27,069 bases of DNA from CAZEIW01 sp964512305 (GCA_964512305.1 CAZEIW010000127.1:1-27069), one strand, 5' to 3'. Shown: positions 1 to 9,324, numbered from the stretch's first letter. Numbers and translations: made by a program. The notes: generated from the letters alone by a model not told the origin.

Positions 1-582
1 CAGCGCCGCGGGCGTGTACGGGTTGTTGTCGTGCAGCAGGACGATGTCGCCGGCGCGGATCGGATCCCGGTCCATGCGGGCGACCAGTGGATCCGTGCCG
101 TCGCGCCGGTAGTCGCTGTAGGTGCGGCTCCAGTGCACGAGCCGGTAGCCCAGCCGGGCGACCCGCCGCAGCGACGCGAGATCGACCAGTCCCTTCGGCG
201 GCCGGAAGAGCGTGCTATCGACGCCGCAGCTGTCCGCTATCGCGGCGCGGCAGGCCGCCAGCTCGGCGTCGAGCTCGCTCTCGTCGAGGCCGACGATCAC
301 GCGGTGCTCGTACGTGTGGCCACCCAGCGCGTGACCCTCGGCGGCGATCCGGCGCACCAGCCGAGGGTGCAGTGCGACCTGCCGGCCGACCAGGAAGAAC
401 GTCGCCTTCAACCCCTGGCTCGCCAGGAGGTCCAGCACGGCCGGGGTGAATTCGGGATCCGGCCCGTCGTCGAACGTGAGCGCAACCGCACGCGTGCGCG
501 CCGGCAGCCGCCAGACGAAGCCGCCGCGCAGCACGACATGCTGCATCAAGTCCTTGGCGACGTCTCTAAGCGATGGATGCAC
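1..582 (-). CDS. Polysaccharide deacetylase (NodB family), 3' end cut by window edge
   Basis: Probable metal-dependent N- or O-deacetylase acting on polysaccharide or its intermediates. I translated the minus strand directly: the frame is open from base 582 to base 1 (194 codons). It shows the NodB motifs in order: TFDDGP (residues 36-41), HTYEH (89-93, metal His pair), RPPKG (127-131), a Trp-containing stretch near 150 and the C-terminal LLHDN motif (182-186). Only a short C-terminus should be missing. The start is taken as GTG at 582, because GAGG lies 6 nt before it and the residues that follow fit the family N-terminus. ATG at 546 is the alternative. From 582 the gene overlaps the preceding glycosyltransferase by 17 nt, which argues for translational coupling. 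It has no visible signal peptide or membrane segment. It is one of three NodB-type genes in this operon. Confidence 0.9.
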   Translation of the reverse strand, partial: MHPSLRDVAKDLMQHVVLRGGFVWRLPARTRAVALTFDDGPDPEFTPAVLDLLASQGLKATFFLVGRQVALHPRLVRRIAAEGHALGGHTYEHRVIVGLDESELDAELAACRAAIADSCGVDSTLFRPPKGLVDLASLRRVARLGYRLVHWSRTYSDYRRDGTDPLVARMDRDPIRAGDIVLLHDNNPYTPAAL

Positions 583-1774
583 AGGCGGCCTCGCCGATGA
601 CCGATTCGAGGAATTCAAGGTTCCGCTCGGCCAGAGCGGACCATGTCAGGTGGGCCACCGACGAGCGCATCGTCTCCGCCACCCAGTTGCGATCGAGAGC
701 GCCAGCCAGGGCGTCAGCGAGCGCCGCGGGATCTCCGGGCCCGACGAGGCAGCCGTTCTCGCCGTCGCGGACGAGCTCGGGCACACCGCCCACGCGCGAT
801 GCGACCACCGGAATGCCACTCGCGAGCGCTTCGACGACCACGTTCGGCGTTCCCTCGTTGCGGCTCGGCAGGCACAGAAGATTCGCGGCTCCGAGCCAGC
901 GCCCGACATGCTCCTGCGGAATCGAACCGAGAAAGCGGACCGCATCGGCAATGCCGGCGTCGCGCGCCTGCTGTTGCAGGGCGGCCCGGCAGCGGCCATC
1001 GCCGATCAGCACAAGCCGGTCGCCTGCGTCGATTCGCCGCCGCTGCGCCAGCATCGCCCACGCCTCGACCAGAACTTCGAGACCTTTGATCGGAACCAGC
1101 TGACCGACGAACACGACGATTCGCCCCGCGGCCGGGATGCCGAGCGCCGAGCGCAACTCGCGCCGCGACGCGGGAAAGAAAACGCGCGGGTCGAATCCGG
1201 CGCATGGGATGTGCGTCAGGCGCGTACCCGACCCCGTCACCAGCGGTTCGATCTTCGACATCAAGTCGCGGCTGACCGCGATCACGCCTGCCGCGGCCCT
1301 AAGCGCCCAGGCGATCTGGGGCCGCAGCGCGCGGCGCCGCGCGTACACGTTGATGTCGCTGCCGTGCGCGGTAACCACGAGGGGCAGGCCCAGGCGGCGC
1401 GCTGCCAGCGCCACGCCGACGGCATCGGGATAGGCGCAGTGCACGTGCAGAACGTCGGGCGCCCGCTCGCGAACCAGGCGCCTCAGCGTCGCCGTTATGC
1501 CGAGGCTGTAGGTGAGCCCGGAGAGCTCGTCGAACTTCGGCATGACCAGGTAGCGAGGGTGCTCCACCTCGATGCCGTCGACCGTCTCCAGGAGCGGGAC
1601 CCCACGGTACCGCTGCCATTGCGGCAACGCCCGCAGCGGCGGCGCGTAGGGCAGAGGCGAGACCACGGTGACAGGCAGCCGTGCGCGCATCGCCTGTACC
1701 AGGTTCTTGACGAACACCGTCCGCGTGGGATCGGCCACGTTCGGAAAGTAGCTGGTCACGGTCAGCACGCGCAT
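566..1774 (-). CDS. Glycosyltransferase family 4
   Basis: A 402-aa retaining GT-B glycosyltransferase, presumably adding a sugar to the lipid-linked repeat unit at the cytoplasmic face of the inner membrane. The N-terminal domain opens with the typical short beta strand (MRVLTVTSYFPN) and carries a HGSD motif near residue 137. The C-terminal domain has the GT4 signature EGTPNVVVE, an E-x7-E pair at residues 307 and 315, followed by a glycine-rich nucleotide-binding turn. The frame stays open upstream, but the ATG at 1774 is chosen because family members begin there and it overlaps the stop of the upstream membrane protein as TGATG. Donor and acceptor sugars cannot be read from the sequence. 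Confidence 0.92.
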   Translation of the reverse strand: MRVLTVTSYFPNVADPTRTVFVKNLVQAMRARLPVTVVSPLPYAPPLRALPQWQRYRGVPLLETVDGIEVEHPRYLVMPKFDELSGLTYSLGITATLRRLVRERAPDVLHVHCAYPDAVGVALAARRLGLPLVVTAHGSDINVYARRRALRPQIAWALRAAAGVIAVSRDLMSKIEPLVTGSGTRLTHIPCAGFDPRVFFPASRRELRSALGIPAAGRIVVFVGQLVPIKGLEVLVEAWAMLAQRRRIDAGDRLVLIGDGRCRAALQQQARDAGIADAVRFLGSIPQEHVGRWLGAANLLCLPSRNEGTPNVVVEALASGIPVVASRVGGVPELVRDGENGCLVGPGDPAALADALAGALDRNWVAETMRSSVAHLTWSALAERNLEFLESVIGEAACASIA

Positions 1775-3039
1775 CAGGCCGTTCTCCGCGCGTCTGCCCC
1801 GCCGGCCGCGCCCGCGACGCCTGCCAGTCCGGGCGACCCGGCCGTCGCGGCGGCGGTCTGCGCGGCGCCCGCGGATTCGAGCTTGCGCTGCAGCAGACCG
1901 GTGGCTATCGCGAGGGAGCACACCACGTAGAAACTCCAGTCGTGCGGCTTGGCGTCGAGCAGCGCCCGGAACATGATCGACAGCAGGCAGATCAACGACG
2001 CGAGGCGGATCGCGTCGATCCATTTCGACACCGATTGCGCCGGGCGGCGGCGCAATTCACCGGCGCAGCGGAACAGCATCATGGCGAAGGGCAGGAATCC
2101 GAGCAGCCCGGAGGTCGCGGCCACCTCGATGTACGTGTTGTGCGAGTTCTTGCCGCGGTTGTCGTGGCTGATCTCCCCGTACACCTCGCTCCATTCCCCG
2201 AAGCGGCGGCTGCCGACACCGAGCAACGGGCGGTCCTCGATCATCGCCCGTCCGGCGCGCCAGAGTTCGAGCCTCGAAGTCTCCGCGTCCTCGGCGGTGT
2301 AGTTGCTGCCCTGGTTCTCGGCCCTCATCGTCCACTGCCAGCTGACGGCGGCGGCGCCCACGAATGCGAGCGCGATCAGCACGACCACGCGCCAGCGGCG
2401 GCCCGCGGTGAGCCAGGCGATCAGCGCCAGCTCGAGCACGAGAGCGAGCACACCGCCGCGCGACAGCGAGAGGAAGATTCCCGCGCAGCACGCGAGCAGC
2501 GACAGCCCCAGGAAGGCGCGCCGCGCGAGACCGGTTTCGATGCGGCCGACCATGTAGACGAAGGGAAGCACCATGATGATCGCGAACGAGTAGTCGTTGT
2601 GGTTCTCGTACATCCCGTACGCGCCGGCGCGGCCCTGGATCGCGTCGTTCAGGCCTGCCAGCGCCGCGTAGATGCCGTAGGCGACGATGAACATGGTGCC
2701 GACGATCAGGCCCCAGACGTACGCGCGCAGCGAGCGCTCGGAATGAATCAGCAGGAACGACCCGATCACGAACAGCAGGTAGGGCAGCCAGAACGCGAAC
2801 TCGTCGAACATGCTCGAGATGCCGCTGTAATGCACCGACATCACCTGTGCGAGCAGGAAGAGCGCGAGCCAGAAGAAGACGGGGTTGCGGAACGCCGGCG
2901 CCCGCGAATAACCGGGGCGCGCGGCGGCGCCGGCGAGCAAGCCGACAACGAGAACGACCGCCGCCGGCCGCGCGGCAGCCAACTCCGGCCATAGGATGCC
3001 GGGCTGCAGGAAATGGAGGAACGAGTACAGAAATGCCAT
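1774..3039 (-). CDS. O-antigen ligase/polymerase (Wzy_C family) membrane protein
   Basis: A 421-aa polytopic inner-membrane protein with roughly ten hydrophobic segments and a large polar loop at about residues 238-300. The Wzy_C/WaaL pattern is visible: SLSRGG (about 191-196) at the end of a helix, a GVGSRRF turn near 275, then HNTYIE (300-305) before another helix. In this operon, next to a flippase and glycosyltransferases, it most likely polymerises lipid-linked repeat units (Wzy role). Ligation to a protein or lipid acceptor is the alternative, since ligases and polymerases share this fold. The last 30 residues are Ala/Gly-rich and low in complexity. It starts 7 nt after the upstream deacetylase stop and overlaps the next gene by 1 nt. 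Confidence 0.85.
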   Translation of the reverse strand: MAFLYSFLHFLQPGILWPELAAARPAAVVLVVGLLAGAAARPGYSRAPAFRNPVFFWLALFLLAQVMSVHYSGISSMFDEFAFWLPYLLFVIGSFLLIHSERSLRAYVWGLIVGTMFIVAYGIYAALAGLNDAIQGRAGAYGMYENHNDYSFAIIMVLPFVYMVGRIETGLARRAFLGLSLLACCAGIFLSLSRGGVLALVLELALIAWLTAGRRWRVVVLIALAFVGAAAVSWQWTMRAENQGSNYTAEDAETSRLELWRAGRAMIEDRPLLGVGSRRFGEWSEVYGEISHDNRGKNSHNTYIEVAATSGLLGFLPFAMMLFRCAGELRRRPAQSVSKWIDAIRLASLICLLSIMFRALLDAKPHDWSFYVVCSLAIATGLLQRKLESAGAAQTAAATAGSPGLAGVAGAAGGADARRTA

Positions 3040-3046
3040 CGTCTTC

Positions 3047-4033
3047 TCAGCGCTGCCGCAGCAGCAGCGACATCATCCTCGCCGGCGATCCGTCGGATGG
3101 CGCGCCGAGGCGGCGCAACTGGTAGAGCTCGTCGCGCCTCGCCGCGCCGCGGTTCGTCGACAGGGCGGCAAGAAAGTGGGCGCGGCAGATCTCCACGACA
3201 CCGGCCGTGTAATCGGCCTCGCGGCCGTTCGGGTAGCAGAAGACAGGGCTGCAGGCGCCCAGTTCGGCGGCGACGCGCTCTCGGCTGGCGATGATCTCCT
3301 CTCGCGCGCGATCGGGCGCGACGCGCGACAGGATCACATGGTTCACCGTGTGGGCTCCGACCTCGAAACCCGCCGCGGCCAGCTGCCTCGCCCCGTCCCA
3401 ATCCATGAATGCCGCGTCCCCGGAGGGCGGTTCCGAGGCGACGCCTAGCGCGGCCTCGATCTCGGCGACCCCCTTCTCGACCTCGTCGGCGGGCATCGCT
3501 TTCAGCGCGACCTTGGTTCGCTGCAGGGCCGCTACGCGATCGTCGTCGGTGCGAAGTGAAATTCGCGCGCGGAGCACCGGGATCGATACTTCCACGCGCG
3601 CGGCCAGGCCGATCGCGCGCTCCAGACGGTCGCTCCACATCCACCGGCCGGTCCCGATGTGGCCGGTGCTAAGGAAGAAGCTCGCGGGCAGCCGCAAATC
3701 GATCAGCGGCGGCGCGGCGCGCGTCACGTTGTTGCGATAACCGTCGTCGAACGTGATCGCGACCGTGTTGTCCAGGTCGGCACCGCTCCGCAGACCCTCG
3801 ACCATTTGCGTGAGCGGAAGCACGCGCCGGAACCGGCGCAGCTGGCGCATCTGTGCGACGAACGCGTCGAACGGCAGGTGCTTGCCATGGCTCCCGAGCC
3901 ATTGCGGCCGTTCGTCCATGGCCACGCCGTGATACATCAGAATCACCGGCGGACGGCGAAACAGGCGCAGCAGGGGCTCCGCCAGCGAAGCCCCCGGCAA
4001 TGCCGTCAGGGCACGCCTCCGCCATCGCGTCAT
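3047..4033 (-). CDS. Polysaccharide deacetylase family protein
   Basis: A 328-aa NodB-domain protein, the second deacetylase of this operon. After a basic N-terminus it has the ILMYHGV strand (31-37), the catalytic motif TFDDG (94-98), a metal-binding HTVNH (228-232) and CYPNG (266-270), which replaces the usual R-x-P-x-G loop. The about 130-residue spacing between the first and second motifs contains an insertion typical of the larger deacetylases found in capsule and exopolysaccharide clusters. The start ATG overlaps the stop of the upstream glycosyltransferase as ATGA. No clear signal peptide is present, so a cytoplasmic or membrane-associated site is possible. The substrate is unknown. 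It may remove acetyl groups from N-acetylhexosamine residues. Confidence 0.88.
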   Translation of the reverse strand: MTRWRRRALTALPGASLAEPLLRLFRRPPVILMYHGVAMDERPQWLGSHGKHLPFDAFVAQMRQLRRFRRVLPLTQMVEGLRSGADLDNTVAITFDDGYRNNVTRAAPPLIDLRLPASFFLSTGHIGTGRWMWSDRLERAIGLAARVEVSIPVLRARISLRTDDDRVAALQRTKVALKAMPADEVEKGVAEIEAALGVASEPPSGDAAFMDWDGARQLAAAGFEVGAHTVNHVILSRVAPDRAREEIIASRERVAAELGACSPVFCYPNGREADYTAGVVEICRAHFLAALSTNRGAARRDELYQLRRLGAPSDGSPARMMSLLLRQR

Positions 4034-5154
4034 GCGCTGCCTCCGCCGGCATAGGCACGCGCGTACAGCGCCTCATAGCGGTCGATCATCGCGTCGATGC
4101 CGAAGCTGGTGCTCGCCCGGACACGCGCGCTTTCACCCATTGCGGCACGCAGCGCAGGATCGCCGCGCAGCCTGACCAGCGCGGCGCGCAGCGCCTCGAC
4201 GTCGCCGCTGGGAAACAGCAGCCCGTCGACGCCATCGCGCACGATCTCGCCGTTGCCGCCCACGCGGCTGGCGACCACGGGAAGCCCGGCGGCCATTGCC
4301 TCGAGCAGCGTGTTGGACATGCCTTCGCTGAGCGAGGGGAGCGCGAAGATGTCCAGCCCCGGGAGCAATCCGGCGACGTCGTCGCAGTGCCCGGGCAGCC
4401 GCAGCCGCCTGGAGACGCCCGCGGCCGCAGCGGCCGATTCGAGTTCGGCGTGCATGGGGCCGTCGCCGACCAGTACGAGAACGGCGCCATCGATGCCGGC
4501 CAGCGCACCCACCAGCAGCCCGTAGTTCTTGACCGCGGCCAGGCGCCCCACGCTGCCGATGACGACGGTGTCGTCGCCGACGCCGAGGCGGGCACGCGCG
4601 GCCGCGCGCGCGCCGGCGCGGTCGGCGATCGCGAAGCGCCGGAGGTCGACCCCGTTGTAAAGCACTTCGATGCGGCGCGCCGGCAGCTTCACGTGTTCGA
4701 CGAGATCCAGCTTCAGCTGCTCCGACACCGCGAAGATCGTGTCGGCGAACCGCGCGAGCCAGCGCTGAAGGCGCATCCGCCGCGGCGTATCGGGCAGCGT
4801 CCTGCCATGCTCGCTGTGGATGACCGTGCGGACGCCCGCCAGGCGCGCGCCGACGACGCCATAGAAGAAGGCCTCGGCATTGCGGGTGTGGACGATGTCC
4901 GTGTTCGAGCGCCGGAACAGGCGGGCGAGCCTCAGGGGCAGGAGCGGATCGTTGCCCGTGCGCAGGCCCATTTCATGAACCGCGACGCCGTCACGCGAGA
5001 TCCGTCCCGCGAATTCGCCCGATCCCTGCAGACAGCAGACCGACGACCGGAAGCGCGCCGGGTCGAGCCGGTTGACGACGTTGACGACGCCGTTCTCGAG
5101 ACCCCCGGGCCGCAGGCTCAGGAGCACGTGCTGGACGTGGATCGGGCGGTTCAT
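4030..5154 (-). CDS. Glycosyltransferase family 4, resembles PEP-CTERM/EpsH1-associated sugar transferase (Stp2-like)
   Basis: A 374-aa GT-B enzyme likely to extend the lipid-linked oligosaccharide. The N-terminus carries the glycine-rich GGLENGVVN loop (17-25), which I recognise from the sugar transferases repeatedly found in exosortase A polysaccharide loci (TIGR03088-type); that subfamily call is from memory of the pattern, not a search. The C-terminal domain has the SVGRL strand (201-205) and the E-x7-E signature EGMSNTLLE (277-285). The start at 5154 forms an ATGA overlap with the flippase stop, and its own stop overlaps the deacetylase start by 4 nt, so flippase, transferase and deacetylase form a translationally coupled trio. 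Confidence 0.9.
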   Translation of the reverse strand: MNRPIHVQHVLLSLRPGGLENGVVNVVNRLDPARFRSSVCCLQGSGEFAGRISRDGVAVHEMGLRTGNDPLLPLRLARLFRRSNTDIVHTRNAEAFFYGVVGARLAGVRTVIHSEHGRTLPDTPRRMRLQRWLARFADTIFAVSEQLKLDLVEHVKLPARRIEVLYNGVDLRRFAIADRAGARAAARARLGVGDDTVVIGSVGRLAAVKNYGLLVGALAGIDGAVLVLVGDGPMHAELESAAAAAGVSRRLRLPGHCDDVAGLLPGLDIFALPSLSEGMSNTLLEAMAAGLPVVASRVGGNGEIVRDGVDGLLFPSGDVEALRAALVRLRGDPALRAAMGESARVRASTSFGIDAMIDRYEALYARAYAGGGSA

Positions 5155-6641
5155 GGCGCTGCGGGCTTGTGGCGTCCGGGCAGCACGCGAGCCAGCCAGC
5201 GGCGGACGAGCTGCCGGTCGCCGGCCGTGAAAACGCCGAGCGCCGCGGCGGCGGCGAGGAACGCCGCGCCGAAGGCTGCGGCATCGAACGCGAGGTTCGC
5301 CAGACGGTAAGGGGTCGGGTCGGCCACAAGCAGCGCCACGGCAAGGGCGGCCGCGCAGGCCAGAGCGATCTTCCCGAGCGCGCCGAGCGGGAGCAGCCTG
5401 GCGGGCGGCGCGCGCAGCAGCCGCACCGCGGCGCCGAAGAACAGCGCGGTCTGGAGGTATTGCGTGGCGACGACCGCGATCGCGGGCCCGTAGAAGCCGA
5501 CCGTCTTGAGGAGCACCCAGCTCAGCCCGGCCATGACGAAGGCCGACGCGATCACGATGGCCAGGTTGATCCGCGTACGGCCGAACACCTGTGGAATCGG
5601 GCTCAGGACGAACATGTTCAGCGGCATCAGCAGCGTGTAGATGCGGAACACGTCGACGCTTTCCGCGTAGTTGCGGGTGAACAGCGTCGTGATGAACTGC
5701 GGCGCGAAGCCGTACAGGAACACGAAACCCGGAAGCATGACGAGCGCGAGCTTGCGCACCGACTCGCGCAGGATCCGGATCACCTCGTCGTGGCGGCCAT
5801 CCCGGATCAGCGGCGGCAGCGACGCTCGCAGCACGTTGAACACCGACGCCTGGAAGATCGTATCGAGCGGGATCTCGAGCGCACCCACCGCGTAGATCGC
5901 GTACTGCGCCGGCGTGAAGAACATCGCGACGATCGCACGATTGAAGAAGGCGCTGATCGACCCGGCAAGCGCGCTCAGCGCGATCGGAACCCCGTAGCCG
6001 AGCTGCGCGCCGACGAACGGCGCGTGGAGCGCCTCTGCGCGGACCCGGTCGCGCCCGAAGAAGACGAGCGCGGTTCGCACGACCCAGCGCAGCGCGGCGT
6101 AGACCGCGGTGCCGACGATCACGCCTGGCAGTCCCCAGCCGAGCGCAACAGGGAGCAGCAGCACGACCACCCGCACGACCGTCTCTCCGACCTCGAACCC
6201 GACCGCCATTGCATAGCGGTCCTGCGCGATCAGCACCGCGATAAAGTGCTCGCCGGCGATGAAAAACAGCAGGTACAGCGCGTACACGGGCATCAGGGCC
6301 GTCAGCGCCGGGTTGTTGAAGCGCTCGGCGAGCGGTGTCGAAAGCAGCCAGACGGCGAGCGCCGCCAGTGCCGCCGACGCCGCCAGGAGCAGGGACGTCT
6401 GGGCGATCAGCGTCGGGCGGCGCCGTTCGGGCACATGGTGGTAGAAGTAGTAGATTGAAGTCGGCAGGCCGAGCACCATGATGCTGAGGGCCAGCCCACC
6501 GATCAGGAGCAGCTGCTGGTAGGTGCCGTAATCCTCCTTCGTCAGCAGCCGCACGAGCGCCATCGGCAGCAGGAACCCGACCGCGTACTTGACGAGATTG
6601 GCGACGATCAGGAAACCGGCCTTGTCGGACAGCGCTGCCAT
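5151..6641 (-). CDS. Oligosaccharide flippase (Wzx/MATE-like)
   Basis: A 496-aa integral membrane protein with about 12-14 hydrophobic helices spread evenly through its length and few charged residues, the pattern of the polysaccharide transporter (PST) and MOP flippase families. It would move the undecaprenyl-linked repeat unit across the inner membrane. Conserved-looking features are the N-terminal segment around LVRLLTKEDYGTYQQ, typical of the first helix hairpin of this family, and the central DRYAMAVGFEVGE region. The frame extends to a TTG at 6695, but the ATG at 6641 is preferred: it lies 4 nt after the upstream deacetylase stop and starts right before the first helix. It overlaps the next gene as ATGA. 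Confidence 0.87.
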   Translation of the reverse strand: MAALSDKAGFLIVANLVKYAVGFLLPMALVRLLTKEDYGTYQQLLLIGGLALSIMVLGLPTSIYYFYHHVPERRRPTLIAQTSLLLAASAALAALAVWLLSTPLAERFNNPALTALMPVYALYLLFFIAGEHFIAVLIAQDRYAMAVGFEVGETVVRVVVLLLPVALGWGLPGVIVGTAVYAALRWVVRTALVFFGRDRVRAEALHAPFVGAQLGYGVPIALSALAGSISAFFNRAIVAMFFTPAQYAIYAVGALEIPLDTIFQASVFNVLRASLPPLIRDGRHDEVIRILRESVRKLALVMLPGFVFLYGFAPQFITTLFTRNYAESVDVFRIYTLLMPLNMFVLSPIPQVFGRTRINLAIVIASAFVMAGLSWVLLKTVGFYGPAIAVVATQYLQTALFFGAAVRLLRAPPARLLPLGALGKIALACAAALAVALLVADPTPYRLANLAFDAAAFGAAFLAAAAALGVFTAGDRQLVRRWLARVLPGRHKPAAP

Positions 6642-6645
6642 CTGA

Positions 6646-7548
6646 TCAGCTGTCGGCGCCGCCGGCCGCGGCTGGCCAATCGAGGTCGCGCGCAAAGACG
6701 CGGTCGACGCGGTCCCAGCGGAAGTCGGTCAGCAGCGCGCGCAGGCGCCCCTCGGTGCGGTCGAGATTCAGATAGTGGCGGAAGCGGGATCTGGCGGAGA
6801 GGCCGGCGACGCGCGGCTGGTCCGGATCGAACTCCCAGGGGTGGCAGTAGAAGATCGCCGACTTTCCGTCCACCCGGTTCACACGGGAGATCGCGCCCCT
6901 CGACACGCTGTACGGCAGAAGCCGGAAAAAACCGCCGCCGCCGGCCGGCCAGTTGCGCCCCCACAGGCGCAACGTCGACACCGGAATTTCGACGACGCCG
7001 GCGCGCGCCGCGAACGGGAATCGGGGCGCGTCCGGCATCCCGTAGTGATCGTGCCGCACCGGGTACACGCTCGAGCTGTATCGGTAGCCCGCCGCGGCAA
7101 GCTCGTCGAACGCCCAGAGGTTCGAGGCCCCGATCGAGAAGCTGGGCGCGCGATAGCCGGCCACGCGGACGCCGCCAATGTCCTCGAGGATGGCGCGGGC
7201 GCGGACGACGTCCTCGCGGAACCCGGCCGGCGTCTGCTCCGACGCGCGCTGGTGCCCGTAGCCGTGGCTCGCCAGCTCGTGACCCTCGGCCACGATCCTG
7301 CGCACCAGCGCGGGATGGCGTTCGGCGATCCACCCGAGCGTGAAGAAGGTCGCGCGCACCCCTTGCGCGCGAAGCATCTGCAGCAGCCGGTCGACGTTCG
7401 GCTCGACCCGCCGTTCGATCGAGTCCCAGCTCGATCGGTCGATGCGCGGCGCCAGCGCCGCCACCTGGAAGTAGTCCTCGACGTCGATCGTCATCGCGTT
7501 GGACACAACACGGGCCGACGACGCGATCGGGGCTGATCCGTCAAGCAT
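6646..7548 (-). CDS. XrtA/PEP-CTERM-locus polysaccharide deacetylase
   Basis: A 300-aa NodB-family deacetylase that matches the exosortase A locus subfamily (TIGR03006-type) almost throughout. It has the opening NAMTIDVEDYFQV (18-30), in which DVED replaces the usual TFDDG, then ATFFTLGW (67-74), the HGYGH metal pair (95-99), RAPSFSIG (133-140), RHDHYGMPDAPRFPF (165-179) and HPWEFDPDQPR (236-246). The start is taken at ATG 7548, because family members have residues before the NAM(T) block; ATG 7494 is the alternative. Neither has a clear Shine-Dalgarno sequence. It lies 14 nt after the beta-barrel gene, the order seen in exosortase A loci except that the usual intervening ATPase gene is absent. 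Confidence 0.93.
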   Translation of the reverse strand: MLDGSAPIASSARVVSNAMTIDVEDYFQVAALAPRIDRSSWDSIERRVEPNVDRLLQMLRAQGVRATFFTLGWIAERHPALVRRIVAEGHELASHGYGHQRASEQTPAGFREDVVRARAILEDIGGVRVAGYRAPSFSIGASNLWAFDELAAAGYRYSSSVYPVRHDHYGMPDAPRFPFAARAGVVEIPVSTLRLWGRNWPAGGGGFFRLLPYSVSRGAISRVNRVDGKSAIFYCHPWEFDPDQPRVAGLSARSRFRHYLNLDRTEGRLRALLTDFRWDRVDRVFARDLDWPAAAGGADS

Positions 7549-7562
7549 GGGGAAAGGGCTCG

Positions 7563-9314
7563 CTAGGGCCGGTAGACGATGCCGGCGAAGATTTCGTCTT
7601 CGGTGACGCCCGGGACGACGGTGGAAGTCAGCGACTGGTGCATCACGCCCGCGACCGCGTCGAGCTGGCGCGAGATAGTACGGTTGGCCTGCAGCGTGAG
7701 GCGCCGCTGCAACGAGCGCGATTGGTCGGCCTCGCCCAGGCCGCGGGTGCGGGCGAACTCGTCCTTGAGCGTCAGCGCCGTGCGCCGCTGGAGCCGGTGC
7801 GTCAGCACCAGCGTCGTCCCCAGCTCGTTGTACGACCCCAGCGCGAACTTCGCGAGCGCCTGCTGAGCGGGCGACAACTGCAGCAGCTCGTTGTTGAGTC
7901 CGAACACCGTGAACGCGATGAACTCGCGCTGCGTCACGAACAGCATGCTCACCGTGTACTGCGAAATGCGGGCGAGGTCGGGCGTGTACAGGCCGACGGA
8001 GCCGTGCAGGTCGGTCGCGGACAGCCCCGTGCCTCCTAGAAGCTGCTGCACGATTCGCGCCCGCTCGGAGGGGTCCGGGTAACGGGCCGTGTAGACGGCG
8101 TCGACCAGCGCCTGCAGGTCGCCGATCGCGTTGACCCGGAACATCGACTGCGCCGAGGTCGTGGTCTCGCGTGCCCCGTTTGCGTTCAGCGCCAGATACG
8201 GGCCACGCGCCTTCAGCTCGGCCTGCCATGCCGGGCCAAAGGCCCGGCTTTCGGCGAAGCCGCGCAGTCGGGTGAGCGGGTCCGGCGTCCACTCGAGCTC
8301 GCCGCCGACGATCCTGCGCCTGCGGTCCACGGGCGTGAGCGCGTAGTCGTTGCGCTCGTAGCCGAAGCGCGCACCGAGAAGCAGCGATGGACCGAGGCGG
8401 TAGCGCGGGACTACGCGCGCAGTGTCGTCGGTGAGCCGCTGATCGGCCGGCGCGCCATACCGCGACTGGTCGCGCTCGACCCACAGCAGAGCGCCCAGCG
8501 GCATCGCCCGCATCTCGAACTGGCCGATCTGGCGGCCGCCATAGGCGAAGGGACGGTCGGCGAAGGTCGCGGCACCCGACGTTCCGGGCGTCCAGCCATT
8601 TTCGCTGCGCGCCAGGTAGTGGTACGCCCGGCCCGACAGGTCGCCTTCCAGGTACGGGCTAAGGCGGAACTGCGTCAGGCTGCTGGTGTTGGCGGTGGAG
8701 CCGGTGGTGGGCGAAAGCGCGAACGGGTTGTTGGACGTCTTCGTCGAGGCGAAGCCGCCCTCGAGAAAGAGGACGTGGGCCGCCGCGTCCCAGGTCGCGT
8801 CCAGGCCGCCGCTGCCGAGTACACGGCTGGTGCCGTGGCCCCCTATGTAGTCGTCGCCTTCGAGGGTGAAGGTGCCGTCGGCCTTCAGGCTCGCCGTGCG
8901 CACGTACACCGCCGCGCCTGCCGTCGCCGTCGTGATGATGTCGGACTTCCGGCCGCCGCTAGGCGCGAGCGGCGCGTTGTCCGACAGGGCCGCTCGCACC
9001 CCGAGGATGGGCTGAATGAACCAACCGTGCGCGGCCGCGGCCTGCTGGGCCGCGCGCTTCGCCAACTCGGCTTCGTCGAGCTCGAGCAACTCCTGCTCGG
9101 TCAGGGGGGCATTGAGCAGCTGCTGCTGGTCGGCGCCCGTCTGGGTGCCGCCCGTGACCTGCCCTGGCCTGTTCACCGTGCCGGGCGCGCCCGGCGGCGT
9201 CTGCGCCAGCGCGGCAACCGAGAGCAGCGCCGCGGCGGCCGCGGCGGCTCGGAGCATCCGGCGGCTGCGGGCGGCTCGGGAACGCGCCCGACCGCGCTCG
9301 CGCAGCGGCGACAT
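7563..9314 (-). CDS. PEP-CTERM system-associated outer-membrane beta-barrel protein (TIGR03016-like)
   Basis: About 583 aa. An Arg-rich n-region is followed by an Ala-rich hydrophobic core ending near ALAQTPPG, consistent with a Sec signal peptide. A Pro/Gly/Gln spacer comes next, and from about residue 95 alternating strands with many aromatic residues, as in outer-membrane barrels. The block around ILGVRAALSDNAPLAPSG resembles the DN-x-NLAPSG pattern of the uncharacterised barrel found beside exosortase A polysaccharide genes. Its likely role is outer-membrane passage or anchoring of the polymer. Start choice is uncertain: ATG 9314 is used, while a TTG at 9323 sits just after the chain-length stop and a later Met (9257) directly precedes the hydrophobic core. 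The chain-length gene ends only about 10 nt upstream. Confidence 0.85.
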   Translation of the reverse strand: MSPLRERGRARSRAARSRRMLRAAAAAAALLSVAALAQTPPGAPGTVNRPGQVTGGTQTGADQQQLLNAPLTEQELLELDEAELAKRAAQQAAAAHGWFIQPILGVRAALSDNAPLAPSGGRKSDIITTATAGAAVYVRTASLKADGTFTLEGDDYIGGHGTSRVLGSGGLDATWDAAAHVLFLEGGFASTKTSNNPFALSPTTGSTANTSSLTQFRLSPYLEGDLSGRAYHYLARSENGWTPGTSGAATFADRPFAYGGRQIGQFEMRAMPLGALLWVERDQSRYGAPADQRLTDDTARVVPRYRLGPSLLLGARFGYERNDYALTPVDRRRRIVGGELEWTPDPLTRLRGFAESRAFGPAWQAELKARGPYLALNANGARETTTSAQSMFRVNAIGDLQALVDAVYTARYPDPSERARIVQQLLGGTGLSATDLHGSVGLYTPDLARISQYTVSMLFVTQREFIAFTVFGLNNELLQLSPAQQALAKFALGSYNELGTTLVLTHRLQRRTALTLKDEFARTRGLGEADQSRSLQRRLTLQANRTISRQLDAVAGVMHQSLTSTVVPGVTEDEIFAGIVYRP

Positions 9315-9324
9315 CGTCTTCAAT

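Noticed and set aside
3853..5310. Plus-strand open frame of 485 codons
   Set aside because: It is the antisense shadow of a GT4 with intact E-x7-E and of the flippase and deacetylase ends.
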